A stretch of DNA of 64,000 nucleotides from Pelotomaculum schinkii (GCF_004369205.1 NZ_QFGA01000004.1:1-64000), one strand, 5' to 3'. Positions 44,792 to 54,010 are shown, counted from the first letter of the stretch. Numbers and translations: made by a program. Notes: generated from the letters alone by a model not told the origin.

Positions 44792-46195
44792 TTGCCGCCA
44801 AGGTTTGAAGGATTGCGGCGCCTTCCGGGGCTAAATAATAAAGCTTTTAGCGGTGTTTTTAGGCAGTGGTTAGCAAGGCAAAGCATATTTCGCCGGGTGG
44901 TAATGGGTGTGGCGGGCTACCTGGTACTGGCGCTCATCGCCTATGCCATCTTTGGAGGTAACGCTTGCGCTGTGATGGTGGACGGCAAGACCGTTGCAGT
45001 GGCTGCAAACGAAAAAACCGCAAGGCAAGCCCTGGGTGAAGTGCTTAAACAGAAGTCCGGTGAGATCGGTGGATCCGTCAAGGTAGCCGGCAAGATATCA
45101 TATAAGGCAATTAAAGTTCAACCTGAAGAGTTGCTTGAGCGGGAAACCTTGCAAGCAAGGCTGAACGAGACGCTTACTTTCAGCACCGAATGCACGGCCA
45201 TAGTCATTAACGGCGAGGAAAAGATTTTCATCAAAGAAAAGGAAGATGCCGAAACTTTGCTGGCCTGGTTGCAGACGCTATACCCGGTGGAAGCAGGTGA
45301 ACATCCGTCCATCAAAGAAAATGTCGAGCTGGTTAAAACGAGCTCTGCGATAGACAGCGTCCTGGACCTCGAGACAGCCAAAAAAACGGTCTTACTGGGA
45401 ACCAATAAGATCGAGCAGTACGTTATCAAAGACGGGGATACCCTGTGGGATATTGCCCGCGCGGTCAATATCGATGTGGACCAGATTGCGATGGCAAACC
45501 CGGGCATCGACATCGATAATATCAGCATCGGACAGTCGCTTTATCTCAGCAAGGCGGCGCCCCTGCTTACGGTGGTGGCCACCCGGCAGGTAACCGTGAA
45601 CGAAGAGATACCATATGAGGTCGAGGTGAAAAAGGACGACCAGCTGCTGCTGGGTGAGAAGAAAGTGCTCACGGCGGGTGAACCGGGTGAGCGTACAGTT
45701 ACATACTTGATTACAAGGGAAAACGGGTTTGAGACAGGGCGACAGGTGCTCGATCAAAAAATCATACGTGAGGCCACAACTGAGGTGGTAGCCATGGGCT
45801 CCGTAACCATGCTGGCGTCACGTGGCGGCGGGAGGCTTAGTTGGCCTTGTTCCGGCGGCATTACCTCCCCCTTCGGCATGCGGTGGGGTAGAATGCATGA
45901 AGGCATTGATATCGGCGCCGGCTACGGGTACAAGGTGGTGGCTGCAGCCGGAGGAACAGTGATTTCCACCGGTTGGGAGGGCGGCTATGGCAAGGCCGTG
46001 CAAATTTCCCACGGGGGAGGCCTGGTCACACATTATGCCCACCTTTCTTCAATTGAGGTCAGCAATGGACAGACGGTTGAACGAGGTGAGTTGATAGGTT
46101 TGGTGGGGTCAACCGGAAGTTCCGAAGGGCCGCATTTGCACTTTGAGGTGCTGATGGCTGGACAGCCACGCAACCCGGTCAATTACTTGCCTTAA
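44792..46195 (+). CDS. Membrane-anchored LysM-G5-M23 peptidoglycan endopeptidase
   Basis: 467 aa. Order: cytoplasmic stretch, one membrane segment (near 35-60, VVMGVAGYLVLALIAYAIF), an extracellular linker region to about 210, LysM (YVIKDGDTLWDIARAVNIDV, about 210-255), G5 domain (VVATRQVTVNEEIPYEVE, about 262-335), then peptidase M23 with zinc residues in HEGIDIGA and HLHFEV. It should cut cross-bridges in the wall and resembles SpoIIQ- and DipM-like enzymes. All catalytic histidines are present, unlike in SpoIIQ. TTG start with AAAGGAG nine bases upstream. Confidence 0.9.
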   Translation: MPPRFEGLRRLPGLNNKAFSGVFRQWLARQSIFRRVVMGVAGYLVLALIAYAIFGGNACAVMVDGKTVAVAANEKTARQALGEVLKQKSGEIGGSVKVAGKISYKAIKVQPEELLERETLQARLNETLTFSTECTAIVINGEEKIFIKEKEDAETLLAWLQTLYPVEAGEHPSIKENVELVKTSSAIDSVLDLETAKKTVLLGTNKIEQYVIKDGDTLWDIARAVNIDVDQIAMANPGIDIDNISIGQSLYLSKAAPLLTVVATRQVTVNEEIPYEVEVKKDDQLLLGEKKVLTAGEPGERTVTYLITRENGFETGRQVLDQKIIREATTEVVAMGSVTMLASRGGGRLSWPCSGGITSPFGMRWGRMHEGIDIGAGYGYKVVAAAGGTVISTGWEGGYGKAVQISHGGGLVTHYAHLSSIEVSNGQTVERGELIGLVGSTGSSEGPHLHFEVLMAGQPRNPVNYLP

Positions 46196-46207
46196 AATAT
46201 GTTAAGC

Positions 46208-46240
46208 TTAAACCGCCAGGGGGTTGCTCTGGCGGTTTAA
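46208..46240 (+). terminator. Terminator of the M23 peptidase gene
   Basis: TTAAACCGCCAG / CTGGCGGTTTAA, 12 bp perfect, 9-base loop, weak T tail. Confidence 0.8.
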
Positions 46241-46292
46241 AATTGGAAAGCTCCAGGATCCTTCCGGGAAATTGGTTTCCAACCAAAAATAC

Positions 46293-46320
46293 TTGTCTTT
46301 AAATGCGTCAATGCTATAAT
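46293..46320 (+). promoter_or_regulatory. Promoter of the TPR protein gene
   Basis: -35 TTGTCT (46293-46298), 16-base spacer, perfect -10 TATAAT (46315-46320). It excludes the longer ORF start at 46303, which lies inside it. Confidence 0.65.
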
Positions 46321-46338
46321 GTTAGTAAGGTGATGGAA

Positions 46339-46920
46339 TTGTTTAATAAAAAAACATTTAGAAAAAAATTCCACAAAGGGATTTTTCTGTTCGTAACCAT
46401 ACTTATCGCCATTGGTCTGGTCATACCACTCGCGGGACTATTTTCCAGTCAGCCTGATTATAGCGGTGTACAGGGCGCCGACACTGCACACCAGACGCTT
46501 CAGGAGAGGTTGTCCGAGCTGGAAAAACAGGCCCAGGAAAATCCGGGGGATGTAAATGTTCTGCTGGAACTGGCCCAGGCCTATTTTTACGTCGGTGCTC
46601 CCGACCAGGCCACGAAGACCTACGAACAGGTGCTGGCGCTGGATGCCCAGAATAGCGAAGCCCGTTACGATATGGCAACTATTTACTATTACAGCAGCGA
46701 ATATGACCTTGCTGTAGCGCAACTGCAGGAGTTGTTGAAAAATGAACCGGACAACAAAGACGCCCGCTATTTCTACGGGATCGTCCTGGGTACGGGAGTC
46801 AAAGATTATCAAAGCGGCATACAGGAGCTTGAGAAATTTATTGAGCTGGCGAAGGAAGGTCCCGATGTAGAGAAAGCCAAACAGATTATCAATGAATGGA
46901 AAACCGCACCGGCCCAGTAA
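46339..46920 (+). CDS. Membrane-anchored tetratricopeptide repeat protein
   Basis: 193 aa. One N-terminal membrane anchor (about residues 12-33, IFLFVTILIAIGLVIPLAGLF) followed by about three TPR units from residue 65 (NVLLELAQAYFYVGAPDQAT, then ARYDMATIYYYSSEYDLAV, then ARYFYGIVLGTGVKDYQSG). Such proteins act as protein-protein scaffolds at the outer face of the membrane. The TTG at 46339 is used because the promoter -10 and AAGGTG lie just upstream. Confidence 0.8.
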   Translation: MFNKKTFRKKFHKGIFLFVTILIAIGLVIPLAGLFSSQPDYSGVQGADTAHQTLQERLSELEKQAQENPGDVNVLLELAQAYFYVGAPDQATKTYEQVLALDAQNSEARYDMATIYYYSSEYDLAVAQLQELLKNEPDNKDARYFYGIVLGTGVKDYQSGIQELEKFIELAKEGPDVEKAKQIINEWKTAPAQ

Positions 46921-46939
46921 GTTTCACTATGTAACCGAC

Positions 46940-46980
46940 CACGGCAGGGTTGGCCCAACGCTCTCTGCCGTGATTTTTTT
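46940..46980 (+). terminator. Terminator of the TPR gene
   Basis: CACGGCAG / CTGCCGTG, 8 bp with a 17-base loop, followed by ATTTTTTT. Confidence 0.8.
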
Positions 46981-47152
46981 ACGAAATTTTCGACCCGTTA
47001 CTTAAAAACAAGTGGGTCAGGCCGTAATTATTTATTAGACAATCATGCCGTTGCCGCGGTACTCCCTGCATTATGAAGTATTTTCCGCTTGGACGGGCTT
47101 ATCCCCCGGCTTTATAATTAGACTGATTAAATGACTAATTAGGAGGCCGGCT

Positions 47153-48079
47153 ATGAAACTTGCAGCGCAGGATAATATCGATCGTGCTTCCGGCCGCCCC
47201 TGGGGAGCGTCCTGGTTTCGAGTGATGAGGGCTCTGGCTGCAGCTTTTATTTTACTGGCCGCTCTTTTCTGGAATATACCGGCCGGTATAAAATCTTACA
47301 GTTATGCCGCTATCCGCGAGCTGGTCAAGGTCCATACCATCCTCGGGACCTGGCATTTGGAAAAATTAACTTCCGAGCACTATTATATAAAGTTCAGGCC
47401 GGAGGACCGTGTCGAGGCTGAGTTAGTCCTGGACACGGCGGAGTTTTTTTACCGGCCGGTTACGGAGGAGTTTAACTTTACCCCGCGCGGCAGGATCCCT
47501 ATTATCCTTTATTCATCCCGCGAAGCTTTAAACAAAAGCTTTGGCTGGGAAGCTGACGAAAGCGCCATGGGTGTTTACTGGGCCGGGGCGATCCGGGTCC
47601 TGTCGCCGGGGGTCTGGGTGGAACAACAAGAGGCCGGGCGTATTGCTGAAGTCTTTAAAACTGCCGGACCTATGGCCCACGAATTGACCCACCTGGTGGT
47701 GGATTACCTGACCGGGGGCAACTACCCCCGCTGGTTTACTGAAGGAGTCGCTCAGTATGAGGAATACAAGCTAACCGGCTTTGAATTACAAGACGCGACC
47801 AGCTCTCTGAAGCCGCCTTTTTACAGTATGCGCGATCTTACCGGGCGTTTTGACCAGTTGCCCAATCAAACCAAGGCCTACGGGGAGTCACTGGCAGCGG
47901 TGCGTTTTATTGTGAGCTATGCCGGGGAACCAGCTCTTCACCAGCTCATAGCTGAACTGGGGCAGTGCCTGGATTTCAACCAGGCGGCCGCTAAGGTGTT
48001 GCGTCTCGATGAGGCCCAGTTTGAAGCCGGCTGGCAGGATTGGGCTATGACTAAGGCGCCCCGGCGGGATTTATTTTGA
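47153..48079 (+). CDS. Peptidase MA-like metalloprotease, membrane-anchored
   Basis: 308 aa. One membrane segment near residues 22-44, then an extracellular domain. The zinc motif HELTH is in MAHELTHLVVDYL (near residue 177), with a downstream Glu in WFTEGVAQYEE (near 202), as in gluzincin peptidases of the MA-like superfamily group. Substrate unknown. ATG with TAGGAGG seven bases upstream. A good -10 TATAAT lies near 47113. It is followed by murA 93 bases on. Confidence 0.85.
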   Translation: MKLAAQDNIDRASGRPWGASWFRVMRALAAAFILLAALFWNIPAGIKSYSYAAIRELVKVHTILGTWHLEKLTSEHYYIKFRPEDRVEAELVLDTAEFFYRPVTEEFNFTPRGRIPIILYSSREALNKSFGWEADESAMGVYWAGAIRVLSPGVWVEQQEAGRIAEVFKTAGPMAHELTHLVVDYLTGGNYPRWFTEGVAQYEEYKLTGFELQDATSSLKPPFYSMRDLTGRFDQLPNQTKAYGESLAAVRFIVSYAGEPALHQLIAELGQCLDFNQAAAKVLRLDEAQFEAGWQDWAMTKAPRRDLF

Positions 48080-48172
48080 TGCCCTCCTCCTGAAGCGGCG
48101 CAGGAATAACGGCAGTTGAGACGAATAGTTAAATAAGTGGTTGAAAGGCAGCAACATAAACAGGAGGACTTC

Positions 48173-49429
48173 ATGGACAGTATAGTCATAGCCGGAGGCA
48201 GGCCCCTCCGTGGCCGCTTGAAAATTTGCGGCGCCAAAAACGCTTCTTTGGCTGTTTTGTGCGCCACCTTTCTATGTAAAAATGAAGTTGTGCTCGAAAA
48301 TATTCCGAACATCAGTGATGTGCGGTTTATGCTTGGCATTATCAAGAGCCTGGGGGCCTCCGCCGGCTGGGACGGGCCGGATACCCTGCGGGTAACTCCT
48401 CCGGAACAGGTTAATGACGAGGCGCCCTACCAGCTGGTCAAGAAACTGCGGGCCTCCAACCTTCTTTTGGGTCCTCTGCTGGCCCGTTTCTCCGAGGCTG
48501 AAGTGGCGCTGCCGGGCGGCTGCAATATCGGCATCCGTCCTATGGATTTGCATTTTAAGGGACTGTCCGGGCTTGGCGCGGAACTGTCCCTGGAACACGG
48601 CTGCATCCGCGGTAATGCCCCCGGACGGCTCAGGGGGGCCAGGGTTTACCTTGATTTTCCCAGCGTCGGAGCCACTGAAAATATCATGATGGCCGCCTGC
48701 CTGGCCGAGGGGCAGACACTGATTGAAAACGCGGCCAAGGAGCCCGAGATAGTCGACCTGGCCAACTTTCTTAACACCATGGGAGCTAAAGTACGGGGCG
48801 CCGGTACGGATGTGATTAAGATAGACGGGGTACCCTTTCTGGAGGGGGGCGCCCGCTACTCCGTCATACCGGACCGGATCGAGGCCGGGACCTTTATGGT
48901 CGCGGCGGCGGCCACAGGCGGTGACGTCGTACTGGAAAACCTCATTCCAATTCACCTCCAGCCCTTGACCGCCAAGCTCCGGGAGGCAAGAGTCGAAGTG
49001 TATGAGGAGGAGGATACCATCCGGGTATGCGCGAACCAGCCCTTGCGTTCCATTGACATTAAAACGATGCCTTACCCCGGTTTCCCCACGGACCTGCAGT
49101 CGCAGTTGATGGCCATGCTTTCCACGGTGCCGGGGACCAGCGTAGTGGTTGAAAATATTTTTGAGAACCGCTTTATGGTTGCCGACGAACTCAAGCGCAT
49201 GGGTGCACGGATCAAAGTGGAAGGCCGCATGGCGGTCATCGAGGGAGTGCCCTCCCTGCAGGGGGCGCAGGTCAAGGCCACCGACCTGCGGGCCGGGGCA
49301 GCCCTGATTGTGGCCGGCCTGATGGCCAACGGGGAAACGGAAATCGGCAACGCCGGCTACATTGACCGGGGCTATTACGACCTGGAAAAAAAATTAACCT
49401 CACTGGGAGCGACAATCTGGAGAAAATAA
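48173..49429 (+). CDS. murA: UDP-N-acetylglucosamine 1-carboxyvinyltransferase
   Basis: 418 aa. First committed step of peptidoglycan synthesis, transferring enolpyruvate from PEP to UDP-GlcNAc. Catalytic loop LPGGCNIGIRPMDLH keeps the Cys attacked by fosfomycin. Other marks: GAKNASLAVLCATFL near the N-terminus and RAGAALIVAGLMANGET near the end. ATG at 48173 with AGGAGG upstream; the 12 codons before are not used. The terminator stem overlaps the stop codon. Confidence 0.95.
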   Translation: MDSIVIAGGRPLRGRLKICGAKNASLAVLCATFLCKNEVVLENIPNISDVRFMLGIIKSLGASAGWDGPDTLRVTPPEQVNDEAPYQLVKKLRASNLLLGPLLARFSEAEVALPGGCNIGIRPMDLHFKGLSGLGAELSLEHGCIRGNAPGRLRGARVYLDFPSVGATENIMMAACLAEGQTLIENAAKEPEIVDLANFLNTMGAKVRGAGTDVIKIDGVPFLEGGARYSVIPDRIEAGTFMVAAAATGGDVVLENLIPIHLQPLTAKLREARVEVYEEEDTIRVCANQPLRSIDIKTMPYPGFPTDLQSQLMAMLSTVPGTSVVVENIFENRFMVADELKRMGARIKVEGRMAVIEGVPSLQGAQVKATDLRAGAALIVAGLMANGETEIGNAGYIDRGYYDLEKKLTSLGATIWRK

Positions 49430-49452
49430 AGCGTGGCAACACGCTTTTTGTT
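49428..49452 (+). terminator. Terminator of murA, overlapping the stop codon
   Basis: AAAGCGTG-GCAA-CACGCTTT followed by TTGTTTTTT. The first stem bases are the AA of the murA TAA codon. The rest of 49453-49695 has no recognised feature. Confidence 0.85.
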
Positions 49453-49695
49453 TTTTGGTAATAAATTTATGTTCTGCATGAGTGCTCTGTGAGCTTATGC
49501 CAGCGGCTCATGTCCGACCCTTATAATTGTATGAGCGAATTCCCCCTTAAGCCGGGGGACTTACCGGCACTCCGTCACTCGAACAGTTCCCGAGCCTTGC
49601 TTCGGATTCACTTACTCTTTAATTGGGACTCAAAATCATTGCTAACGTAAGCCTATAGGTCACCAGGCGCGAATTAGTTCTTTTGGAGGGAAATC

Positions 49696-50178
49696 ATGTT
49701 TCATATTACCATCCTGGCCGTAGGCCGGCTGAAGGAGAGGTACCTGACCGAGGCGGCAGCCGAATACTTAAAAAGGCTGTCCGTTTATGCCCGCATCAAC
49801 GTCGTTGAAGTGGAAGACGAGGGTTTTAGTGAAAACCTGACCGGGCATGGCCTGGAAAAAGTTAAGCAGAAAGAGGGCGAGCGTATTGTAAGCCGCCTGC
49901 GTCCGGGCGCCTTTGTGATTGTCCTGGATCCGGGGGGGAGCGCAAAGACCTCCGAAGAGATGGCGGAAATCCTGGACAAGCTGGCGCTGGAAGGCAGGGG
50001 AGAACTGATCTTTGTGATCGGCGGCAGCCTGGGTCTGGCCAAGGCTGTGCTGGAGCGGGCCGATCTGAAGCTGTCTTTTTCCAGGTTCACCTTCCCCCAC
50101 CAACTGATGCGGGTAATCCTCTTGGAGCAGATTTACCGCTGGTTCAAGATTTCCAGGGGTGAACCGTACCACAAGTAA
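49696..50178 (+). CDS. rlmH: 23S rRNA (pseudouridine-1915-N3) methyltransferase RlmH
   Basis: 160 aa, a full-length SPOUT-fold methyltransferase acting on pseudouridine 1915 of 23S rRNA. Knot motifs: [42 protein letters not shown] and the C-terminal [21 protein letters not shown] with TTGGAGGG upstream. Its last 87 bases, including the stop codon, recur exactly at 54203-54289. This is the gene whose 3' end serves as attachment site for SCC elements in staphylococci. Confidence 0.96.
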   Translation: MFHITILAVGRLKERYLTEAAAEYLKRLSVYARINVVEVEDEGFSENLTGHGLEKVKQKEGERIVSRLRPGAFVIVLDPGGSAKTSEEMAEILDKLALEGRGELIFVIGGSLGLAKAVLERADLKLSFSRFTFPHQLMRVILLEQIYRWFKISRGEPYHK

Positions 50179-50181
50179 CGG
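50095..50181 (+). repeat. Left 87-bp direct repeat (rlmH 3' end)
   Basis: Identical to 54203-54289, starting at CCCCACCAAC and ending at TAACGG, three bases past the rlmH stop. Identity stops sharply on both sides. Possible attachment-site copy; the downstream 4 kb differs in character from the core genes. Confidence 0.8.
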
Positions 50182-50286
50182 TTCAACGAGAATGCTTCTT
50201 TAATCAATACCGCCAGCCCGTCAATGGATCTTCTTAAGTCGGTGCTGCCGCAGACCAGGTAAACTTGCCGGTTCGATACTTCGCTA

Positions 50287-50510
50287 TTATATTGTCTGTA
50301 CATAATTCATTACAAATTCGGTCCACTTATATTTCTGTTCCAGTGCAGGTAAATCTTTAATATTGTTATCCGCCATAACGTCCTTAATATCTTCCCAGGC
50401 ATCCAGCAATATATCGCAGCCCCTCACTGTTTGGCCGCTTTGAAGTACCCCTGACCGATCTTCCCGTCAATTTTTCTGTATTTCTCCACAGCTTCCTCTG
50501 ATGTTCCGGC
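50287..50510 (-). pseudogene. Remnant of a small helical-repeat protein gene
   Basis: Minus-strand coding fragment broken by a frameshift. One frame reads TSEEAVEKYRKIDGKIGQGY up to a TGA at 50424-50426. A second frame then continues with CDILLDAWEDIKDVMADNNI, followed by KYKWTEFVMNYVQTI and a stop at 50287. An in-frame TAA lies just upstream, so no intact start exists. The composition resembles helical C-terminal regions of SEC-C or TPR-type proteins of Firmicutes, but the family is not certain. Confidence 0.55.
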
Positions 50511-50707
50511 ATCTTACAGTCATCTTACCATTTTTGCATTTCTGGAACAGCGGTCATCTATTCCGGCAGCACCGGTCAGAAAATTCCGTCAGCTTTTTGC
50601 TGCTTTCGCCGTCAACATTTACTACTAAATAAAAATTGAACATTTTTACTACAAATTGCATAAAGTAATAAAAATTAGCAATGACGCTCCAATTTCAGAA
50701 TACCTGT

Positions 50708-50726
50708 TACCATAAATGTTATGGTA
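50708..50726. promoter_or_regulatory. Perfect palindrome, possible operator
   Basis: TACCATAA-ATG-TTATGGTA, 8-bp arms. It lies 330 bases before the C39-like peptidase gene. A second small hairpin TCTCCC/GGGAGA follows at 50749-50767. No gene is supported between 50511 and 51060. Confidence 0.35.
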
Positions 50727-51060
50727 TTTGGGTCGTTAGGATGGGGTGTCTCCCATTTTAGGGGAGAGGTGTTTTAATGCAGTCATTTTATTAACTAACA
50801 AGTGAATCCGGAAACTTGATCAAGGTCATAATAACAATTTGCATCGAGGGGTTCAAATCGGATTTATCGACATGTTTCTAAGGGCTAATGGCAGCCCAGC
50901 TTTGTTAGTTGCCCCTTGCCATGAAAAGGCTAACACGTGCATTCCCCATGTCAAGGGTCTTCGCTATCACTCCGAAAAACGACCCCGATCTATGCGTATC
51001 CTTTTTAATAAACCTAGCAACAAAAAAAGAGATCATGAACAAATTAGGAGGAAGTTTTAT

Positions 51061-52569
51061 ATGGAAAAGAATTTACTAGCTGAAGAAAATTCAATATCGG
51101 CATTAGAGGCTAAGAGGGCAGTTGTATTTCAAATTGTAATGGATATGAAAAGTTTTAATCATACTCCTTGGAGCAACAAAGCCGTTAAAATTCAGAATCC
51201 TATTGAAGTATATGATGCATCAGATTCCCTTTATAGTTACCTGTTTAATTTATCAGTAGATGGAAAGGCCGCAGGATTTATTGAAGTGAGCGCGATGAGG
51301 GACGAATATCCAGTCCTCAGTTTTGCCAGGGAAGGTTCTGCTATGGACCAATTACAGATGGAGAAGCTACAACAAAATGTGAAAAAACCGCCAGAAAACA
51401 AGAAGGTAGTTTTAGCCGGACCTGCGCATTTTGCGTTGAAAGTTGATTACGCCGACGGTTCCGCAGATGTCATGACGTCTCTTGAAACTTTCTCGCTTTC
51501 AAAAGAAAAGAATAAACCCGTGCCTAAAAAAGGTATGGATAGAAATGACCATGCCAGAGAGCTTAGACAGAATATTGACGCAATTACTAGAGAAATCGGA
51601 ACGATAGACGATGGGGTAACGGATGACCTCGGTTTTGAAACCGGTTCAAATAGTTATGCAAATTATGACGGTGTACCTGATTTAAACCAGTTTTTGAATC
51701 CATTATGGGTTGGTTTTTCCGGTTGTTCACCAACTTCTGCCGCCAACATTATGAAGTATTGGAGTACTCACGGCTATCCGGCATTAACACAGGGCATGTC
51801 CGATGCCCAACTGCTTTACGAACTTCGTCTTGCTATGGGAACAGATAACAATGGTGCAACATCGGTCAATAGCATTGCGCCCGGGATGAAATCCTTTGCC
51901 CTTTCCCGCGGCGTAAGCGCAGCCAGAGCTTACTATCTTCCCGGAACACCCCCTTCATGGAGTACTTATAAATCATATCTTAACTCCTTTGACCCCAATG
52001 TAATAACTTTAGATACGCACACATATTATAACGAAGGGGATAAGCGCAGATCGCACTCGGTAACAGGAGTGGGCTGGACGGAATTCTTCTACAATGGTTC
52101 ATCTACCGGGCATCAATATATGGAGGTTCATGATAACGACTTTGACACACCGATGACTGTGTATGTAGCTTATAACCAGAATTACTACGAAGCAATATAC
52201 TTTGATCAATTCTCCCCTGCCGGGCTTGCAATAGGAAAATATATATTGACACCAGTTACAAATTCTTACTATACTAAGGGTAAGACAGCCGACGGCATAA
52301 ATACCATGACTGTGAACAGTGGGGTCCAAGGATTAAAGTACTTCACCGTAACCAGTGCCCCGGTAATAGAACACCGGGGCACTGAAACAGTAATCTTTAC
52401 CCAGTTGCGGGATGGTACGCAAATAGGCATGAATACCACCGTAGCGGACTTTGATGTAGTGCAAACCGCCAGCGCGGGGTTTAACGTGCAGTCCGGTGAC
52501 GTGATCCGGGTATTTATCGTAGATTTCCTGACCAATGAGCCCGACTTCAACCCGAGTCTATTAGAATAA
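51061..52569 (+). CDS. C39-like papain-fold cysteine peptidase
   Basis: 502 aa. The peptidase domain has the nucleophile in GFSGCSPTSAANIMKYW (Cys222), His332 in RRSHSVTGVGW and an acidic or amide residue in MEVHDNDFD near 355. The first 200 residues may be an inhibitory pro-region. No clear signal peptide. The last 70 residues look like a beta-rich extension. Start ATG at 51061 with TAGGAGGAAG upstream; 74 in-frame codons before it lack any ribosome site. A 12-bp perfect hairpin lies within the gene at 52353-52384. The N-terminal part is AT-rich, the end is not. Substrate unknown. Confidence 0.8.
   Translation: MEKNLLAEENSISALEAKRAVVFQIVMDMKSFNHTPWSNKAVKIQNPIEVYDASDSLYSYLFNLSVDGKAAGFIEVSAMRDEYPVLSFAREGSAMDQLQMEKLQQNVKKPPENKKVVLAGPAHFALKVDYADGSADVMTSLETFSLSKEKNKPVPKKGMDRNDHARELRQNIDAITREIGTIDDGVTDDLGFETGSNSYANYDGVPDLNQFLNPLWVGFSGCSPTSAANIMKYWSTHGYPALTQGMSDAQLLYELRLAMGTDNNGATSVNSIAPGMKSFALSRGVSAARAYYLPGTPPSWSTYKSYLNSFDPNVITLDTHTYYNEGDKRRSHSVTGVGWTEFFYNGSSTGHQYMEVHDNDFDTPMTVYVAYNQNYYEAIYFDQFSPAGLAIGKYILTPVTNSYYTKGKTADGINTMTVNSGVQGLKYFTVTSAPVIEHRGTETVIFTQLRDGTQIGMNTTVADFDVVQTASAGFNVQSGDVIRVFIVDFLTNEPDFNPSLLE
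52353..52384. other. Intragenic 12-bp perfect hairpin
   Basis: CAGTGCCCCGGT / ACCGGGGCACTG with an 8-base loop, inside the C39-like peptidase gene (about residues 431-442). Composition becomes GC-richer after it, so it may mark a fusion point or an inserted fragment. Confidence 0.55.
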
Positions 52570-52789
52570 CAACCCCCCTTCCACAGCTGGCGTAATTTCG
52601 GCAACCCAGTTTGGAAGGCCAACCGCGACAGCGGCGCGCAACGCAGTGGAGCGGCCTTGACCGGTATGCCGGGCTGACAGAGCCCGGGCGGCCCGACGTC
52701 CAGCTTGCGGCCGTCGGGCGGTCGCCTTCATAGGCGCATACCGAGTCAAGGCCTGTCCTGTACTCTTACAATGAAGGGAGGGGCTAGCT

Positions 52790-53797
52790 TTGAAAAAGAC
52801 TTTTGTGATGCTGCTGCTTATTTTGATGATGAATTGCGGCTTCCAATCTGCGGTTTTCGGTAACACGGTTACGGAAGCCCCTGAACCGGCAAAGGTAAAA
52901 ATATTGCTTGATGGGGAAACAATCTCCTTTGACGAGCAGCCGGTAATGCTAAACAACAGGGTCCTGGTGCCGCTACGCGAGGTGGCGGAACGGATGGGGG
53001 CCGATGTTGCATGGTCCGAAGCAGGAAGAATAGCAGTAAGCAAAGACGACACCGGTGTTCTTTTAACTGTTGGGAAGGATACTGTTTATGTAAATCGGCA
53101 GAAATTCTTTATGGACCAGGTGCCGGTCCTTCTGAACGGCCGCACATTTGTGCCCGTCCGTTTCGTCGCTCCGGCACTGGGGGCAAAAGTGGATTGGGAC
53201 GAAGCAAACCAAACGGTATTGATACTATCGGAGGGGAATTTTTCTGACAGCTTTCAATCAACCGAAAAATATTATAAATTATTTGATGTTAAAGTAGGAG
53301 GACAAGATTACTGCTCTCCCGAAGAAGCCAAACAATACGTTTTGCAACAAAACCTTTTAAAATATGCCGAGAATATTCGCGTCGTTTATATTCGCTTTGC
53401 TGAATATGGACCAGCGGACACGATGGTTACAGGATATGATTGGGAGGGCAATAGCAAAGCTGTATGGCTATCTAAGGACCCTTATTTAGAAACTATAGAA
53501 GTGGACGGTTCTGTGCTTCTGCAGGATGGAGTTTCGGAGGAGAAAATTTATGCAATCTTACAGGAAAAGGGAGTTAAACGGGAGGATGTCACAGACTTAT
53601 ACCTGGCGATAAACAACAAGGAATTGAATCAAATATGCTGGTATGCATTGGTTCAGCAAGAGCAAAAAAAATATAATTACTTGTTTGATTTTAAAACCGG
53701 AGAGCTTATTTCCGAATATCAATACGAGGTAGAAGGGAATGTTTCATATTCCATCACAAAGAAGCAGCACCCTTTATATTCCTGCTTTTCTTTATAA
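52790..53797 (+). CDS. Secreted protein with two copper-amine-oxidase-N stalk repeats
   Basis: 335 aa. Cleavable signal peptide (KKTFVMLLLILMMNCGFQSAVFG). Two stalk repeats follow (about 35-145), with VMLNNRVLVPLREVAERMGADVAW and VLLNGRTFVPVRFVAPALGAKVDW. They are typical of extracellular proteins of Firmicutes and bind no copper as far as known. The C-terminal 180 residues are unrecognised (contains EEAKQYVLQQNLLKYAENIRVVY). TTG start with GGGAGGGG upstream. The same stalk repeats end the NamZ-like protein at 56785, so both may be at the cell surface. Confidence 0.8.
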   Translation: MKKTFVMLLLILMMNCGFQSAVFGNTVTEAPEPAKVKILLDGETISFDEQPVMLNNRVLVPLREVAERMGADVAWSEAGRIAVSKDDTGVLLTVGKDTVYVNRQKFFMDQVPVLLNGRTFVPVRFVAPALGAKVDWDEANQTVLILSEGNFSDSFQSTEKYYKLFDVKVGGQDYCSPEEAKQYVLQQNLLKYAENIRVVYIRFAEYGPADTMVTGYDWEGNSKAVWLSKDPYLETIEVDGSVLLQDGVSEEKIYAILQEKGVKREDVTDLYLAINNKELNQICWYALVQQEQKKYNYLFDFKTGELISEYQYEVEGNVSYSITKKQHPLYSCFSL

Positions 53798-54010
53798 GGC
53801 AACATCGGGTATCCAGAATGGAATCCCATTAATTTTGACGGATATATTTTTTCAGTTGTTTAGCAGACAAACCAGGGGAAACGAGGTGTGAGGCGATAAC
53901 CTTGCAGCTCTTTTTTTATGCGCAAGCAACCCCGGCGCAAAATACAGAGCACACCCCTTAAGGCGGGTTGACATTGAGAAATACGGCAAAAAGTTGTAAT
54001 ACGGTATTTT

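Noticed and set aside
49978-50181. Site duplication as short transposon target repeat
   Set aside because: The shared sequence is 87 bp perfect plus 123 bp diverged, far longer than a target-site duplication, and no transposase or insertion-sequence ends are present.
50839-51060. 74-codon extension of the C39-like peptidase
   Set aside because: No ribosome site at 50839 and a strong one before ATG 51061; the extension has low-complexity, non-coding character.
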